A model generated the notes under the pieces. It did no database searches and was not told where the DNA came from. It saw only the letters and a list, made by a program, of their open reading frames with translations. Below are positions 10,299 through 21,117 of a stretch of DNA of 23,931 nucleotides, in pieces. How positions within the stretch are numbered: position 1 is the first letter of the stretch; each line of letters begins with the position of its first letter. The DNA is from Conidiobolus incongruus B7586 (Eukaryota > Entomophthoromycota > Entomophthoromycetes > Entomophthorales > Conidiobolaceae), in NCBI GenBank assembly GCA_000697335.1, contig JNEM01008775.1, positions 1-23,931 of the forward strand, in the 5' to 3' direction. A program made the position numbers and the translations under genes.

Positions 10299-12808
10299 AT
10301 GATATCATATCAAATTATAACTAAGGGTGTTGGAAGCTATACAAAATTAAATTTATTACAAAATACTTTGAGATGTTACTCATCAAAAATGAATAGCAGT
10401 ATGTAATTTTAAATATTTTTAAATTGTAGACATAATATTTAATTTTATCATTCAGTGGATAGGTTAAAAATCTTACAGGAAATGAGGCAGAAGAGCGATG
10501 CTAACAAGTGGTCACCGCGTCCCCAACAAGTTAAAACTAGGCCAATTCCCCCGAAGACAAGTTCAATTCCGGACAAGGGCGAAACGAAATCTGCGAGTTC
10601 CGAATCCTCAAATCTTAAGACCAAACCCTTAAAAATCGAACGTAAACCTGACAGAGTGAAACCCACTCAAATTATAGATGAAACTGAACCCAAAGTGAGT
10701 AAACCTAGCCAATCTAGGAAACCTATGAGGCCCAAGCCAAAAACTAAGGAATTGTACTTACCTGAATATATCAAAGTTGCCAATTTATCAAGATTATTGG
10801 GTGTCAAATATGGTAAATACAAAAGTTCTAAAAACGTTAGATTGACTAAATGCCTGGATTTTAGATCGATTTAAAAGGACTTTAGCAAGATTGGGATTAC
10901 CTGATTATAGTCCGGATTACAGTAAATAAAAAAATATTAAAAAATACTAAAAAATATTAAAATATTAAAATTTTAAAATTAGCTTTGAATGCTGAAGACG
11001 CGAGTTTAATCGCTATGGAATACAATTATACCCCAATCATCGATCAAGTCCAGGGAAAAGATCTCTATCCTAGGGAGAAGCCTGCCGATCCCACCAAATA
11101 TCCCTTAAGACCTCCCGTTGTGACAATTATGGGCCACGTCGATCATGGCAAGACCACATTGCTGGACAAATTAAGAAATTCGTCGGTAGCAGCAAATGAA
11201 GCTGGAGGTATTACCCAGCACATTGGTGCTTTTTCAGTTACTACAAAATCTAACAATACGATTACTTTCTTGGATACGCCTGGTCACGCTGCATTCTCAC
11301 AAATGAGAGCTAGAGGTGCCAATACCACGGATATTGTGGTATTAGTAGTCGCTATTGACGATGGTATTATGCCTCAAACTGTTGAAGCTATCAAGCATGC
11401 TCAAGAGGCTGAAGTGCCCATTATTGTCGCCATTACCAAGTGCGATAAGCATAATAATAACCTTGAGCAGATCAAGATTGACTTTGTCCAGCATGGTGTC
11501 TATCTCGAAGAATCTGGTGGTGATGTCCCTCTCGTCAAATTGTCAGCTATCACTGGTGAAGGCATGGAAGAGCTTGAAGAGACTATCTTAGCTGTCAGCG
11601 AAGTTTTGGACGTCAGAGCTGATCCCGAAGGCCCCACGCAGGCTACTGTCCTCGAATCCAGAGTAGATAAAGGTCTCGGAAACATTGCTTCCGTTTTAGT
11701 TAACTATGGTACATTGAAGCCTGGTCAACTTCTCGTTGCAGGCACTGCATCCGGCAAAGTTCGTCTAATGTTCGACGAGCATGGCAAACAGATCAAATCA
11801 GCACTTCCAGGTACACCCGTCCAGATTACAGGTTGGAAGACCTTACCCAATGCTGGTGAATATGCCTTAGAGGCCAAAGATGAAGATGAAGTCAAACTTG
11901 TCATCGCCAACAGAGAAAGAAATTTGGAGCGCAAGAAGGAAATGGAGCAAATTGAAGCGGTGAATGAACAGAAGCAGCAACTTCACGAACTTGCTAAGAT
12001 CAAGCAGGAGAATAAAGCCAAAGGAATTGAAGAAGATCCCAATAAAAAGATTTACGAACCCAAGACTCCTGAGAAGCCCTGTCTCAATATTATATTGAAA
12101 GGTGTGTCCAATCTAATTTTATTTAAATCTCTTGTCTAACAAATTTTAGGTGACGTATTTGGTACAGTTGAAGCCATCTCAGAAGCTCTCAAAAACCTAC
12201 CAACCAAAAAAGTCGACATTAAAATCGCATCCTCGGGTGTAGGTCCCGCTACCAAGGCCGATGTAGATGTAGCCATTGCCAGTAAAGGCATCATTCTAAC
12301 ATTTGGTGTACCCAACTCAAAAGAAGTGAAGTCCCTCTGTAAATCTCTGTTCATGCCATTACTCGAATACAAGATTATCTATAGATTGATTGACGAAGTG
12401 AAAAAACGTATGCTGGAACTAGTACCCGAAGAATTCGTCACGGAGGTTGTAGGTGAAGTCGAAGTTAAACAATTGTTTGAAATTGATCTCAAGGGCAAGA
12501 AGACAGCTCAAGTTGCAGGTTGTTTAGTCACTATGGGTAATTTCGTCAAGAGTAATCCTATCAAAGTTCTAAGAAAGGGACAAGTCATCTACGATGGTAA
12601 TTTTAAAATCATACGCTTATCAACATATTACTAATTCACCAATTAAATATTAGGTACCGTAACCCAACTCCGACACTTCAAAGACGAAGTAGAAACTGTC
12701 GCTCAAGCTCAAGAGTGCGGTATCCAACTCCTCGATTTTCAAAAACTCCAACCTGGTGATATTATCCAATCTTACACCCTTAAACAATTACCCAAAAAAT
12801 TAGAATAA
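10299..12808 (+). CDS. Mitochondrial translation initiation factor IF-2 (six exons)
   Basis: Equivalent of yeast IFM1 and human MTIF2: a GTPase that brings initiator tRNA to the mitochondrial small ribosomal subunit. My model joins 10299-10398, 10456-10812, 10865-10921, 10983-12101, 12150-12596 and 12654-12808. It gives 744 residues in one frame; yeast and human forms are about 680-730. The five introns (57, 52, 61, 48 and 57 bases) are GT-AG; the first has GTATGT, and several carry CTAAC or ACTAA branch sites. Exon 1 supplies a basic presequence with LRCYSS, a likely processing site near residues 27-30. A basic linker follows, then an IF2 N-terminal segment (about 135-190) with LPEYIKVANLSRLL. 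The G domain has G1 GHVDHGKT (222-229), G2 GGITQH (about 247), G3 DTPGH (269-273), G4 TKCD (323-326; most IF2s have NKxD) and G5 SAITGEG (359-365). The IF2 middle and C-terminal domains complete it. The ATG is the first after an in-frame stop at 10281. Confidence 0.93.
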
Positions 12809-12833
12809 CCTACCTATATTTATTTATTTATTT

Positions 12834-12839
12834 AATAAA
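12834..12839 (+). terminator. Candidate poly(A) signal of the IF2 gene
   Basis: AATAAA lies 26 bases after the stop codon and is followed by a T run. In such AT-rich DNA the hexamer also occurs by chance, so this rests on position. Confidence 0.4.
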
Positions 12840-14118
12840 AATTTTTTTGAAAGTATTAATAAAAGATTCAATTCAAAAATTTCAATTTGATTTTTGATTA
12901 AAAATTATTTATTACAGAATTCTAAATTCAACATATCAATGAAAATAAATTTCATTTTGCATTAGTTACCAAATTGAGTACTCAATACTGAAAAAAATTA
13001 TTGATATTGACAACATGGAACTTGAGATCAACTAAAAACATTTCACTAGTGTATTTTCATTTAAATTCAATGGTTATATTTATCCAATGTCATTCAATTA
13101 ATTCAATTCAGCAATAAGGACACTCAATAATGATTTAATATTAAAAGTTAAGTTATTCAATTCAATATAAAACCTATGATCAAAACCTAATAATTTGATA
13201 CATCAGAAATGATATCCAAGTACAATAATATTCATTATTATATTGCTTATGTAGTTTGTTAAATTCAAAATACTTAAATATCCATCATATTCAATAATGT
13301 TGAAATTTTATTCTTTTTTTTCTTATAAAATGAAAAATTTGCAAAAAAAGTGAAATAAAATTCAAAATTATATTAATTTTTTTATTAATAAAATCTTAAT
13401 TATGTTTTATTAAGCAAATTTATTTTATTATTCAATAATAAATATACTATCAGCCTATTAAATAAATTATTAAATTCAAAAATTGGAACTTTCATATAAG
13501 AAAATTAATATTCTAATATAAAATTTGTAAATTTAATTTATGGTTATTTATAAAATTTAATAGATTAAATTGTTACCCACTATCAATTAATGAAATTAAT
13601 ATCTAATAATATATATGTGATTCATTACACAAAAATTCACCTAGCTAATAAGAGTATAAAAAATATTAAATATATATACTATGATTTGCTAAAATGAATC
13701 AATTGAATTTAATTATATAAAATAACAGCAGAATCCAACTCATTTAATGAATTATAGTTTAGTTATACCATCTTTCCAATCTAATTATTACAAAAAATTC
13801 ATTATTAATATATCGAAAATCTCAAATATTTAAATAAAATATGGAAATTTAATCATGTACATATTATCTTGATCATAATTTATTTTAATGATGACATTAA
13901 TTGAATATTATCTGATTTGTTTATATAGAATTGAATTGTTTTATAATATACCATTTAAATGAATCAAATATTAAATCCAGATATATTGTTTTCTATTAAT
14001 ACACAATCAAACTATAGATTTTTTAATATATCAATTATATACTAACTTAATATCAACATTTTGAATTGATTATCAAATTCCAAATTAGAAAATGAATTTA
14101 ATGTTATGCAGCTAAAAA
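12840..14118. other. Non-genic stretch
   Basis: I see no gene or RNA. The DNA is AT-rich with frequent attcaattcaa-like words. The C run near 14144-14150, between AT-rich flanks, belongs to the end of the lipase pseudogene that follows. Confidence 0.5.
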
Positions 14119-15019
14119 TTATGAATACAATAAACATTCCGCCCCCCCACAAATAGAATATAGCATATTTTTTTCTATTCTACCTGCATATATATTGCTT
14201 TGGTTATGGCGGCATCCTAAATATAACCCAGACACTATAAGAATGATATTCGAATAAGATATTACTCTGTTAAATGTCCACTACTTATAGTTGAGATATT
14301 CTGAAAATTTGGCATTATCAACTTGAGATTGATTATAGGAAATGATATTGATTCCTTCACAATAAATTATATTAGCTTCTGTGCGTCTCAAAGCAGTGAC
14401 ATTTGCTAAAGATCTATCCGTACTATGACCGATCAAAACCACCTTGAAATAGTGATACTTGCTTAATGTTCGTTTCAAAGATTCTTCAGATTTTTACTCT
14501 AAGTAATTCAATATAAGGACAAATCTTGCATGAATTTAACTTTTACCAAACGAATCCTGAAGGCCACTAAATGTGAAAATATAAAATTGAAAATCTAATT
14601 GAAAATAATGTTGGTGCCTCGATACCCTAACATGATGAGGTTTCTCATTTTGTTGACAGCTACAAATGTCCTTGGTTTAATCAAACTGCGTGAGAAGTAT
14701 TGAATTTCTTGGGATCCGCGCGTAAATTTATAGAAGTTGAAGCAACTCCAATTTAAAAAAGTGTGCTTTTGAAAATATGCAGAACTTGCATGCTCGATAA
14801 AATTTCCAACTTCAGCTTCCGTTCTCATAATTGCTTCAGGTGGTATTGATGGCGTCATGCTATTCTCTAGCATAAATTCATCATATTTACAATTTTGTTC
14901 TTGATACTTTGTAATTGTATCTTTTCAAAGTTGAATAGCTTTGAAGTCTCTCTTTTATTCATAAAATTTAAACTTGTCACACCAGCTGCAAGACTTAATA
15001 GCATAAAATAAACCTTCAT
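14119..15019 (-). pseudogene. Decayed class 3 lipase copy
   Basis: A broken paralogue of the intact lipase at 17524-18492, on the same strand. Reading from 15019 down, it opens with a signal-peptide-like MKVYFMLLSLAAGVTS, then is interrupted by stop codons and a frame change before the EAEVGNFIEHASSAYF segment (TEAEARSFINYAGAAYC in the intact gene). It continues with LGYRGTN, a region with stops and lost sequence, then VVLIGHSTDRS, where the intact gene has VVFTGHSLGGA. Next come INIISYNQSQVDNAKFSEYL and, after a stop, VISYSNIILI. There the catalytic Asp of SYSD is Asn. Similarity fades near 14119. At least three stops and one frame change are visible, so no active enzyme is made. It keeps the island-like composition of a gene, which suggests a fairly recent loss. 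Confidence 0.85.
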
Positions 15020-15250
15020 CCAATCATGACATTAAATAACATTAACGTAGCATCATTACTTATATATTTGATTCAAAATATCCAAAAAAGTTATACATCA
15101 TAATCAATTTCTTCCATTAATTACATATATATCCACTTTATCAAAGATTAAAAATAAATTTAGAAATTCTAGGGATTTAATAATTTATTTGGTCAAAAGA
15201 TTTAATTAATTCAGAGTTAAATAACCAGCTAAACTTGACTAAAAATTTTT

Positions 15251-15274
15251 TTAATCCCTTAATCCCTTAATCCC
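15251..15274 (+). repeat. Short tandem repeat (TTAATCCC)3
   Basis: Three exact copies of the octamer TTAATCCC in a row. It is too short to be a telomere tract, and I see no function. Confidence 0.9.
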
Positions 15275-16878
15275 AAATTTCAATTAATATTAACTTGCAA
15301 AATGTTTTCAAATTCAACTTATAGATAATATTACTATTAACTGAGTTTGATATTCGGAAAATTTGAAAAGAATGGATATTGCTATATTAATGATATTGAT
15401 TTATTTTCCATAATAATTTAATTTTTATATTTTTAAAATCTTTTTAATTTTTTTCTGTTTATAAGTCTTATTAGGTTATAATATATCAACATTATATTTT
15501 AATCTTTTAAAAGCCTTTATTTATATTGTATACATATATCTAATAATATAATTTATGATATGGAAAATGATAATATTAATCATTTTGTTAGAATATTAAA
15601 CAATAATAATAATAATAATTTGATAATAAATAATTATTAATTTTATTTTTTATTAAGCTTACTAGAATAAATAATCAAAAATAACAGTAAAATATTTATA
15701 TTAATTTGAAAATTTTATATTAAATATTAAAAAATTAATTCAGGATATATTAATAAAATAATAACTAATAATTTTAAGATAATAATCTCTGAAATTAAAT
15801 AATTATAATATTGCAAAAAAATTATATAAAAACTTTAATATTATATTATAAGAAATATATAACCTAATTTATATAAATTATAAAAAACAATACAAATAAA
15901 TCAATATTATTTTTTAATAATTTTCTTAAATATTTAATAAAATAATTTAAAATTATAAATAAAAATATTTATTAATAAATGGATTTTAAAATATAAAATA
16001 CTAAGGTATAAAGAATTATTTTATTTACTTTTAATTTAAATTTTAATATAATTAAATAAAAATAAAATAATATGAATTTAATTTTTCATAACTTACCAAT
16101 AATTTATCAAAAATTTTTCATATTAATGATAATTTTTTCATCCTTTAAAAATGTTTTTAAGATTTAAATTAAATATTTAATTTTGAAATTTATAGTTAAA
16201 ATATCAATAAATATTTTTCTTAATTTAATTTACCAATTCAATTATAAACACAAAAATTCATATTTAGTGAATAATATGGATATGATAATAAAGTCCAGTT
16301 TTTTAATAAATAAAACTCTGATAGTGTTTGCTATATATATTTACCTATTAATATATAAAATAAATGGGTTTTGAATTCAAATTCTCTTTAAATAATTAGA
16401 TAACCTTATTTGCTAGAAAATCGAAAATATATTCCAGTTTTAAATCTTTTTTTCAGATAATAATTAGTGGAATATTATTATATTAATATTGATACTTGAT
16501 AATAATATCTAATTTTTATTAAATAATTTAATTAGAATTTATAATAGTTGTTTTGATTTTTCAACCTCAAAACTCTTTTTATTTTTTGCTAGTTAATAAA
16601 ACACTAAAATCAATTTTATTATATTATAATAATTTTTTAAAAATGGTAAAAAAATTAATATAAGGATATAAATTTATATTAGCTATATTTCTTTTATTGA
16701 TTTAATCTTTAATTAAATATTAGTTGTTAATATTATAATTATTATAAATTATAGGTTTTGTATATTAATAAAAAGATTAATAGATAAAAATGAAAATATT
16801 ATAAGTTTTTTTAGTTAATATATATATAAGTTATATTTAAAATATTTATATATTTTATTTGAATTTTTATTAATCAGT

Positions 16879-16990
16879 TTAAAATTTAGATTGGGTTAAA
16901 TAAGCTAAATTTTTTATATTAGATTTTCTAGCTTTAGGTTGATTAAGCCAGTTTGCAATAGTATATTTTGAAAGCATTTTGCCATCAGTT
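16879..16990 (-). other. Possible coding relic in the AT-rich stretch
   Basis: On the minus strand from 16977 a 33-codon frame begins MLSKYTIANWLNQPKARK and ends LAYLTQSKF before a stop at 16879. It holds Trp, Pro and several Gln/Ala codons, which is unusual in DNA so rich in A and T. It could be a worn fragment of a transposase or other gene. I cannot name a family, and the piece is short enough to be chance. Confidence 0.2.
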
Positions 16991-17523
16991 ATTATTTATA
17001 AATTCTTATAAATAATTTATATAGAATGTTTTATATAATATGATTTTTTAATAAATGCTCTTTGTTTAATTCATATAAAATATGGATTTTTGTAATTTTC
17101 AGTTATTTTGATTTATATTTTTTCCTAAGTGTTTATATTATATATAAATATTTAATATGATATATTATATTAAATAATTCTAAAATTAAAATGAAATTAC
17201 TATAATTTAATACAAAAATTAATTTAAATTTAAGAAATTATTTTTTGAACTATTGAATATATCCATATTCAGTAATTATCTTAATTAATTATCAATATTA
17301 TTGAAAGAGTAATAATTAAATCTAAAATGATAAATATTCATTATGTTGAAATATTTCTATAGTCTAATAAATAAAATGTTAAAGTATTTAGGTTCCAATT
17401 AATTAAAGTTACCTATTATCTAAAGAGAATTAATTGATTTACAATTACTAAACTGACTCTATATTAACTTAAACAAAATAATATTATTAATTTTTATCAT
17501 TTAATATTCAAAATAGGCTTTTA

Positions 17524-18492
17524 TTAGCATTCTGTATTCATTGTCATATTCCAATAATTAAAATGAGCATCTATGCTAGGTATCCAAAAATCGTCAATAC
17601 ATTTGTCATCCTCTTCATAAATAGAACATTTTACAGTTTGGCCATCTTCATTAATATGCATGTTATTTTGGTTATGGTAATATCCGAATGACATTCCAGG
17701 AGATATTGAAACTATGTCTGAATAAGAAGTGATTCTAGTGAATGTCCAAGGTTTTGTGTTTAGATAATTTGCAAATGTGGGATTGCCTACACGAGGTTGG
17801 CCGTAAGTGATAACATTGACTTTGTCCCATCCGATGATTTTTGATTGGGCTAATCTAAACGCTGTGAGTGCAGCAATTGCACCACCTAAACTATGTCCAG
17901 TAAACACCACTTTGAAATTGGGATATTTCCGAATTGCAGATTTTAGAGCAATAGCAGATTGACGAAGTAAAGAATTCGTCATATCGTTGAATCCGTCGTG
18001 AACTTCCGCATCACGATAGGATCCTGATAGACCCACAGATGTGAAATGGAATTGTAGATTGTACAACCAGTTTCCAATTTCGTTAGTGCCTCGATAACCT
18101 AATACAATTAGCTTTTTTTCCTTGTTAATTGCTGAATACCCTGCAGAACCCATTTGGCTATCTTGGAAATATATCACTTCTTTGGATCCCGAAGTATAAC
18201 CGTTACAATTTGCACAATTCCATCTAGTCAATTTATCTCCAGGGCAATAGGCAGCTCCTGCATAATTGATAAAACTACGAGCTTCAGCTTCAGTGGTCAT
18301 CTTTGCAACTGGAGCTACTGATCTTTTACTATTACTTCGAAGTTGAGCATTTTGAACCAGATTCTTCTGATTATTGAACCTTTCAATTACTTCGTTAACT
18401 GAATTCACTAATTGGTTATTTTCTGTACGTTTACTGGATGTTGAGATAGATGCTCCAGCAACCCAAGTTATAAATAAATAAAAAAATTTCAT
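17524..18492 (-). CDS. Secreted triacylglycerol lipase, class 3 (Rhizomucor lipase type)
   Basis: A 322-residue alpha/beta hydrolase, intronless, predicted to be exported and to cleave lipid esters outside the cell. A signal peptide covers about residues 1-17 (FFYLFITWVAGAS). A propeptide follows, with dibasic KR pairs at 21-22 and 56-57; the second is a likely Kex2 cleavage site, giving a mature enzyme of about 265 residues, as in Rhizomucor miehei lipase. The oxyanion strand is LGYRGTN (131-137) and the nucleophile elbow GHSLGGA has Ser201. The triad is completed by Asp259 (SYSD) and His310 (DAHFNYW). Six Cys (83, 93, 96, 289, 298, 322) could form three disulfides. N315 in NMT is a possible glycosylation site. 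Length and order of motifs are complete. The start codon directly abuts an ATT repeat. Phospholipase or feruloyl-esterase activity in the same fold cannot be excluded. A decayed copy lies 2.5 kb downstream in the gene's own direction. Confidence 0.93.
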   Translation of the reverse strand: MKFFYLFITWVAGASISTSSKRTENNQLVNSVNEVIERFNNQKNLVQNAQLRSNSKRSVAPVAKMTTEAEARSFINYAGAAYCPGDKLTRWNCANCNGYTSGSKEVIYFQDSQMGSAGYSAINKEKKLIVLGYRGTNEIGNWLYNLQFHFTSVGLSGSYRDAEVHDGFNDMTNSLLRQSAIALKSAIRKYPNFKVVFTGHSLGGAIAALTAFRLAQSKIIGWDKVNVITYGQPRVGNPTFANYLNTKPWTFTRITSYSDIVSISPGMSFGYYHNQNNMHINEDGQTVKCSIYEEDDKCIDDFWIPSIDAHFNYWNMTMNTEC

Positions 18493-18519
18493 AATAATAA
18501 TAATAATAATAATAATAAT
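18491..18519 (-). repeat. ATT microsatellite abutting the lipase start codon
   Basis: On the coding strand about nine to ten TTA/ATT triplets run straight into the ATG, so the 5' leader ends in a microsatellite. Copy-number changes would alter leader length without touching the protein. Confidence 0.9.
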
Positions 18520-18556
18520 TTAGTTATATTGATTAGATATTAGTATTGACGCAATA

Positions 18557-18566
18557 TTTAAATACT
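18557..18566 (-). promoter_or_regulatory. Possible TATA-like element of the lipase gene
   Basis: The palindromic tatttaaata lies about 65-75 bases upstream of the start codon, at a fitting distance. The AT background makes this weak. Confidence 0.25.
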
Positions 18567-18656
18567 CTCAAATATCTTTCATAAAGCAGAGTATAATTTA
18601 AAATTTAATGGTATATATTTTGTTAACTACTTAAATTACTATAATCTCACATGAAT

Positions 18657-18778
18657 CCCCTTAAATATCATAACTTGGGTACTTTACCTAACAATATCAA
18701 TATCACATAGGAAAATCATACCCCTTAAAATTTCTAAATTATTCGCATAATTAATCACATTAGTTATGTTTACTGGGG
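18657..18778 (-). promoter_or_regulatory. GGGG-type motifs upstream of the lipase
   Basis: On the coding strand TTTAAGGGG occurs twice (complements of 18657-18665 and 18721-18729), and on the other strand CTGGGG lies at 18773-18778. These are 165-290 bases upstream of the start. AT-flanked GGGG and SYGGRG are the site types bound by Mig1/CreA proteins, and AGGGG is the stress element core. Regulation of an extracellular lipase by carbon source would make sense, but this is inference from short motifs. Confidence 0.3.
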
Positions 18779-18779
18779 A

Positions 18780-19053
18780 TTAGAGAATTTGGAAATCTGG
18801 TGAACTCAGTTGATTAAGTTATACTACTTTTACCAATTTGTTCAAGGGCGATTTAATCATAATATAGATTCAGGAACAACAAATATGATAAAATTTACTA
18901 CTTTATAAATCTAAAATAATATTAATAATTATTTTAATAAAATTAAAATTTTTTAATCCTTAAAATTTTTCTTTTTATTTGAAACATTTGAAAATACATT
19001 AAATACAAATTTAAATTTTACTAATTTTGGATATTTTTAATTATCAAATTTAA

Positions 19054-19085
<32 letters not shown>

Positions 19086-20520
19086 TCAGTTTAATTTATC
19101 AATAAGTTTGTATAAATTTTGAAAATTATTGTAAATCAAGTTTAAAGCTATAATTACAAGCTAATAGCATTAATTTTAATTAGCAACTAATGTCAATTTA
19201 GTTGTATTTTTTAAATGATATAAAATATGATGCTTTTAACTATCAAAAATGTATATATGAAAACTATATTGTCAACTTATAATATTGATTAATGTAATAT
19301 TGGCTAAGTGAAATTAAATCTTTTATAAATATAAAATTTGAATCTAAAAGATCCATACATTAATTCATATTAGATTTTAATATAGAACTTAAGAGTAATT
19401 GATAAAAAAATGTTATGATTCGTGAAAATTCAAATTTGCGATTTTTATGACATGCTTATTAGAATTAATTGAAACTCGTAATATTTTGAATTAAATTGAT
19501 TTATTAGAATATTCTGGATCCTTAGAATTACTTTTATTAGAGATATCATTTGATTAAAATGCCCTTGAACACAGTATTAGTAAGTACTCTAGAATTTGAA
19601 GATTTTGTAAATTTGGCAAGTATTAATTTGATAAAAGTGTACTATTTGCATTGAAAATAAATCCCCCAAACAAACAAACTCTCCATATTCCTAAATTATC
19701 AATATCTAATGCCTCCAACTAAATTAAGTATTTTATTTAGGTCCAGACTACTTTGAATCATTTTTTAGTTCTCTTAACTTTGCAATTTTGTCAAAATACT
19801 TTAAAATAATTTTAGTTGGAATAATCTCAATTTATTAATAAATTCTTTACATAAAAATTCATTTTATTTAAATTAAGGAATTATGAAATTCAAAGAAAAA
19901 TTATATTCTTTATGAAATAAATACAAAATTCCGAAAATCTGTATATATATTGATATTTTTTTATTCATAAATAAATAGATTATTATTTGAATATATTCAT
20001 TAATTAAACTTATATTAATATATTAATATTTATAATGCATTAGATAGAAAATTATATTAAATTAACAATTATTAAAGATAATATATTGAATATAAAAGTC
20101 ATTTTTTGAATATATTAATTTAGAGTGTTAAATATAATGAAAACTTAATTCTTTTAATTCTTACAACTTCTTTGTGGAAAATAGTATTGGTTTAGCTCTA
20201 ACAAAAATATATTTAAGATCTTAATATTAAATAATATATAATATCAATATTATATATTAATTTTCAATGATAAAATTTAAATCTTCAAAATTAATTATTA
20301 TTCAATCTAATTATTATTTTCTAAATATAAACTATTTAAAAAATAAAACTATGAATACTTAATATGAAAAATAATTGAATATATATATATTTTTAATTGA
20401 TTCATTTTTAATGATTTATTTTCCTAATAAAGCAATTTATTAATAAAAATTGATATAATTAAATAAATTTAAATATTGTAGTATTTTATAAATTTATATA
20501 GATTATTATAATCATAGGTT
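18780..20520. other. Gene-free AT-rich stretch
   Basis: No gene, RNA or named repeat was found, apart from the microsatellite at 19056. The 19560-19740 part has somewhat more C (for example cccccaaac near 19663-19671) but no open frame. Beyond 19800 the composition becomes extreme in A and T again. Confidence 0.5.
19056..19085 (+). repeat. AAT microsatellite
   Basis: Ten uninterrupted copies of AAT, about 560 bases upstream of the lipase start, similar in length to the repeat that abuts that start codon. Confidence 0.9.
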
Positions 20521-20521
20521 C

Positions 20522-20716
20522 TTATAGAAGATATATTGAATATTTTAATATGAAATCATGGTATTCTTTTAAAACTTTGTATATAAGTAAAATATCTTGA
20601 GTATTATTTTTGGTTAAAAATATATTATTAGAGTAACAAATCTCTTGGCTATCTGGGCCTTTTAAAAGTATATTGGTGTAATTTAACTCTAGTATTATCA
20701 ATGTTTCCAAATCCAC
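20522..20716 (-). mobile_element. Possible Copia-like polyprotein fossil fragment
   Basis: A short minus-strand patch whose translation includes LLKGPDSQE and, about a dozen residues later, LTKNNT. This faintly resembles the start of the Copia-type reverse transcriptase region, where a GPD...EW segment is followed by L.KN.TW. It is an old, isolated and broken piece in very AT-rich DNA. No terminal repeats or other parts of such an element were seen nearby. The assignment is tentative and chance similarity is possible. Confidence 0.2.
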
Positions 20717-21112
20717 ATTAATATTTTAATTATTGATAATATTTTTTTTATTCAGTTTGAATAATTGTATAAAATAGTTAAATAATATAAAATAGATCAA
20801 TAGTATTAAGTTGAATTAAAGAAAAAATCCCTAGATATTAGAATAGAAATTAAGTAATAGCATAATTTTAAGATTGAAATTAAACAAATAAATTAATAAA
20901 TAATATATAAAAATTAATGAATAATATAAAATTAATAGCATCTTTTATTATTAATAACTCTTTTCTATACTTTTAGTAAGCTTCTAATACCTAAAAAACA
21001 GCTCTTTTTATTAAAGACTGAAATTTGATATTTTATAAACCAATTTAATTTATTTACAGGAATTTTTTTCCTATAAGCTGTTTTTTTAATTATCTAAAAC
21101 AATTATAATTAC
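20717..21112. other. AT-rich stretch left of the Tc1 remnant
   Basis: No gene seen. It leads without a clear boundary into the transposon-derived DNA that follows. Words such as gctctttttattaaagactg and aagctgttttttt hint at decayed repeat sequence. Confidence 0.4.
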
Positions 21113-21117
21113 ATAGG

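Larger units (their letters stand above)
15020..17520. other. Extremely AT-rich gene-free stretch
   Basis: I see no gene across 2.5 kb. From about 15400 to 17400 the sequence is nearly all A and T, more extreme than the DNA around the genes. This fits old repeats worn down by C-to-T change, but no family can be named. The 63-codon frame at 16183-16374 is Ile/Phe/Tyr/Asn-rich chance coding. An (AAT)6 run lies at 15602-15619. One better-preserved patch lies at 16879-16990 and is listed separately. Confidence 0.5.

Noticed and set aside
10448-12372. Several overlapping frames on both strands inside the IF2 gene
   Set aside because: They are shadows of the IF2 exons; none has its own start context or motif.
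15251-15274. TTAATCCC repeats as an internal telomere tract
   Set aside because: Only three units, and the octamer is not a known telomere repeat.
16183-16374. A 63-codon plus-strand ORF resembling a membrane peptide
   Set aside because: Ile/Tyr/Phe/Asn-rich read-through of AT-rich sequence without gene-like composition.
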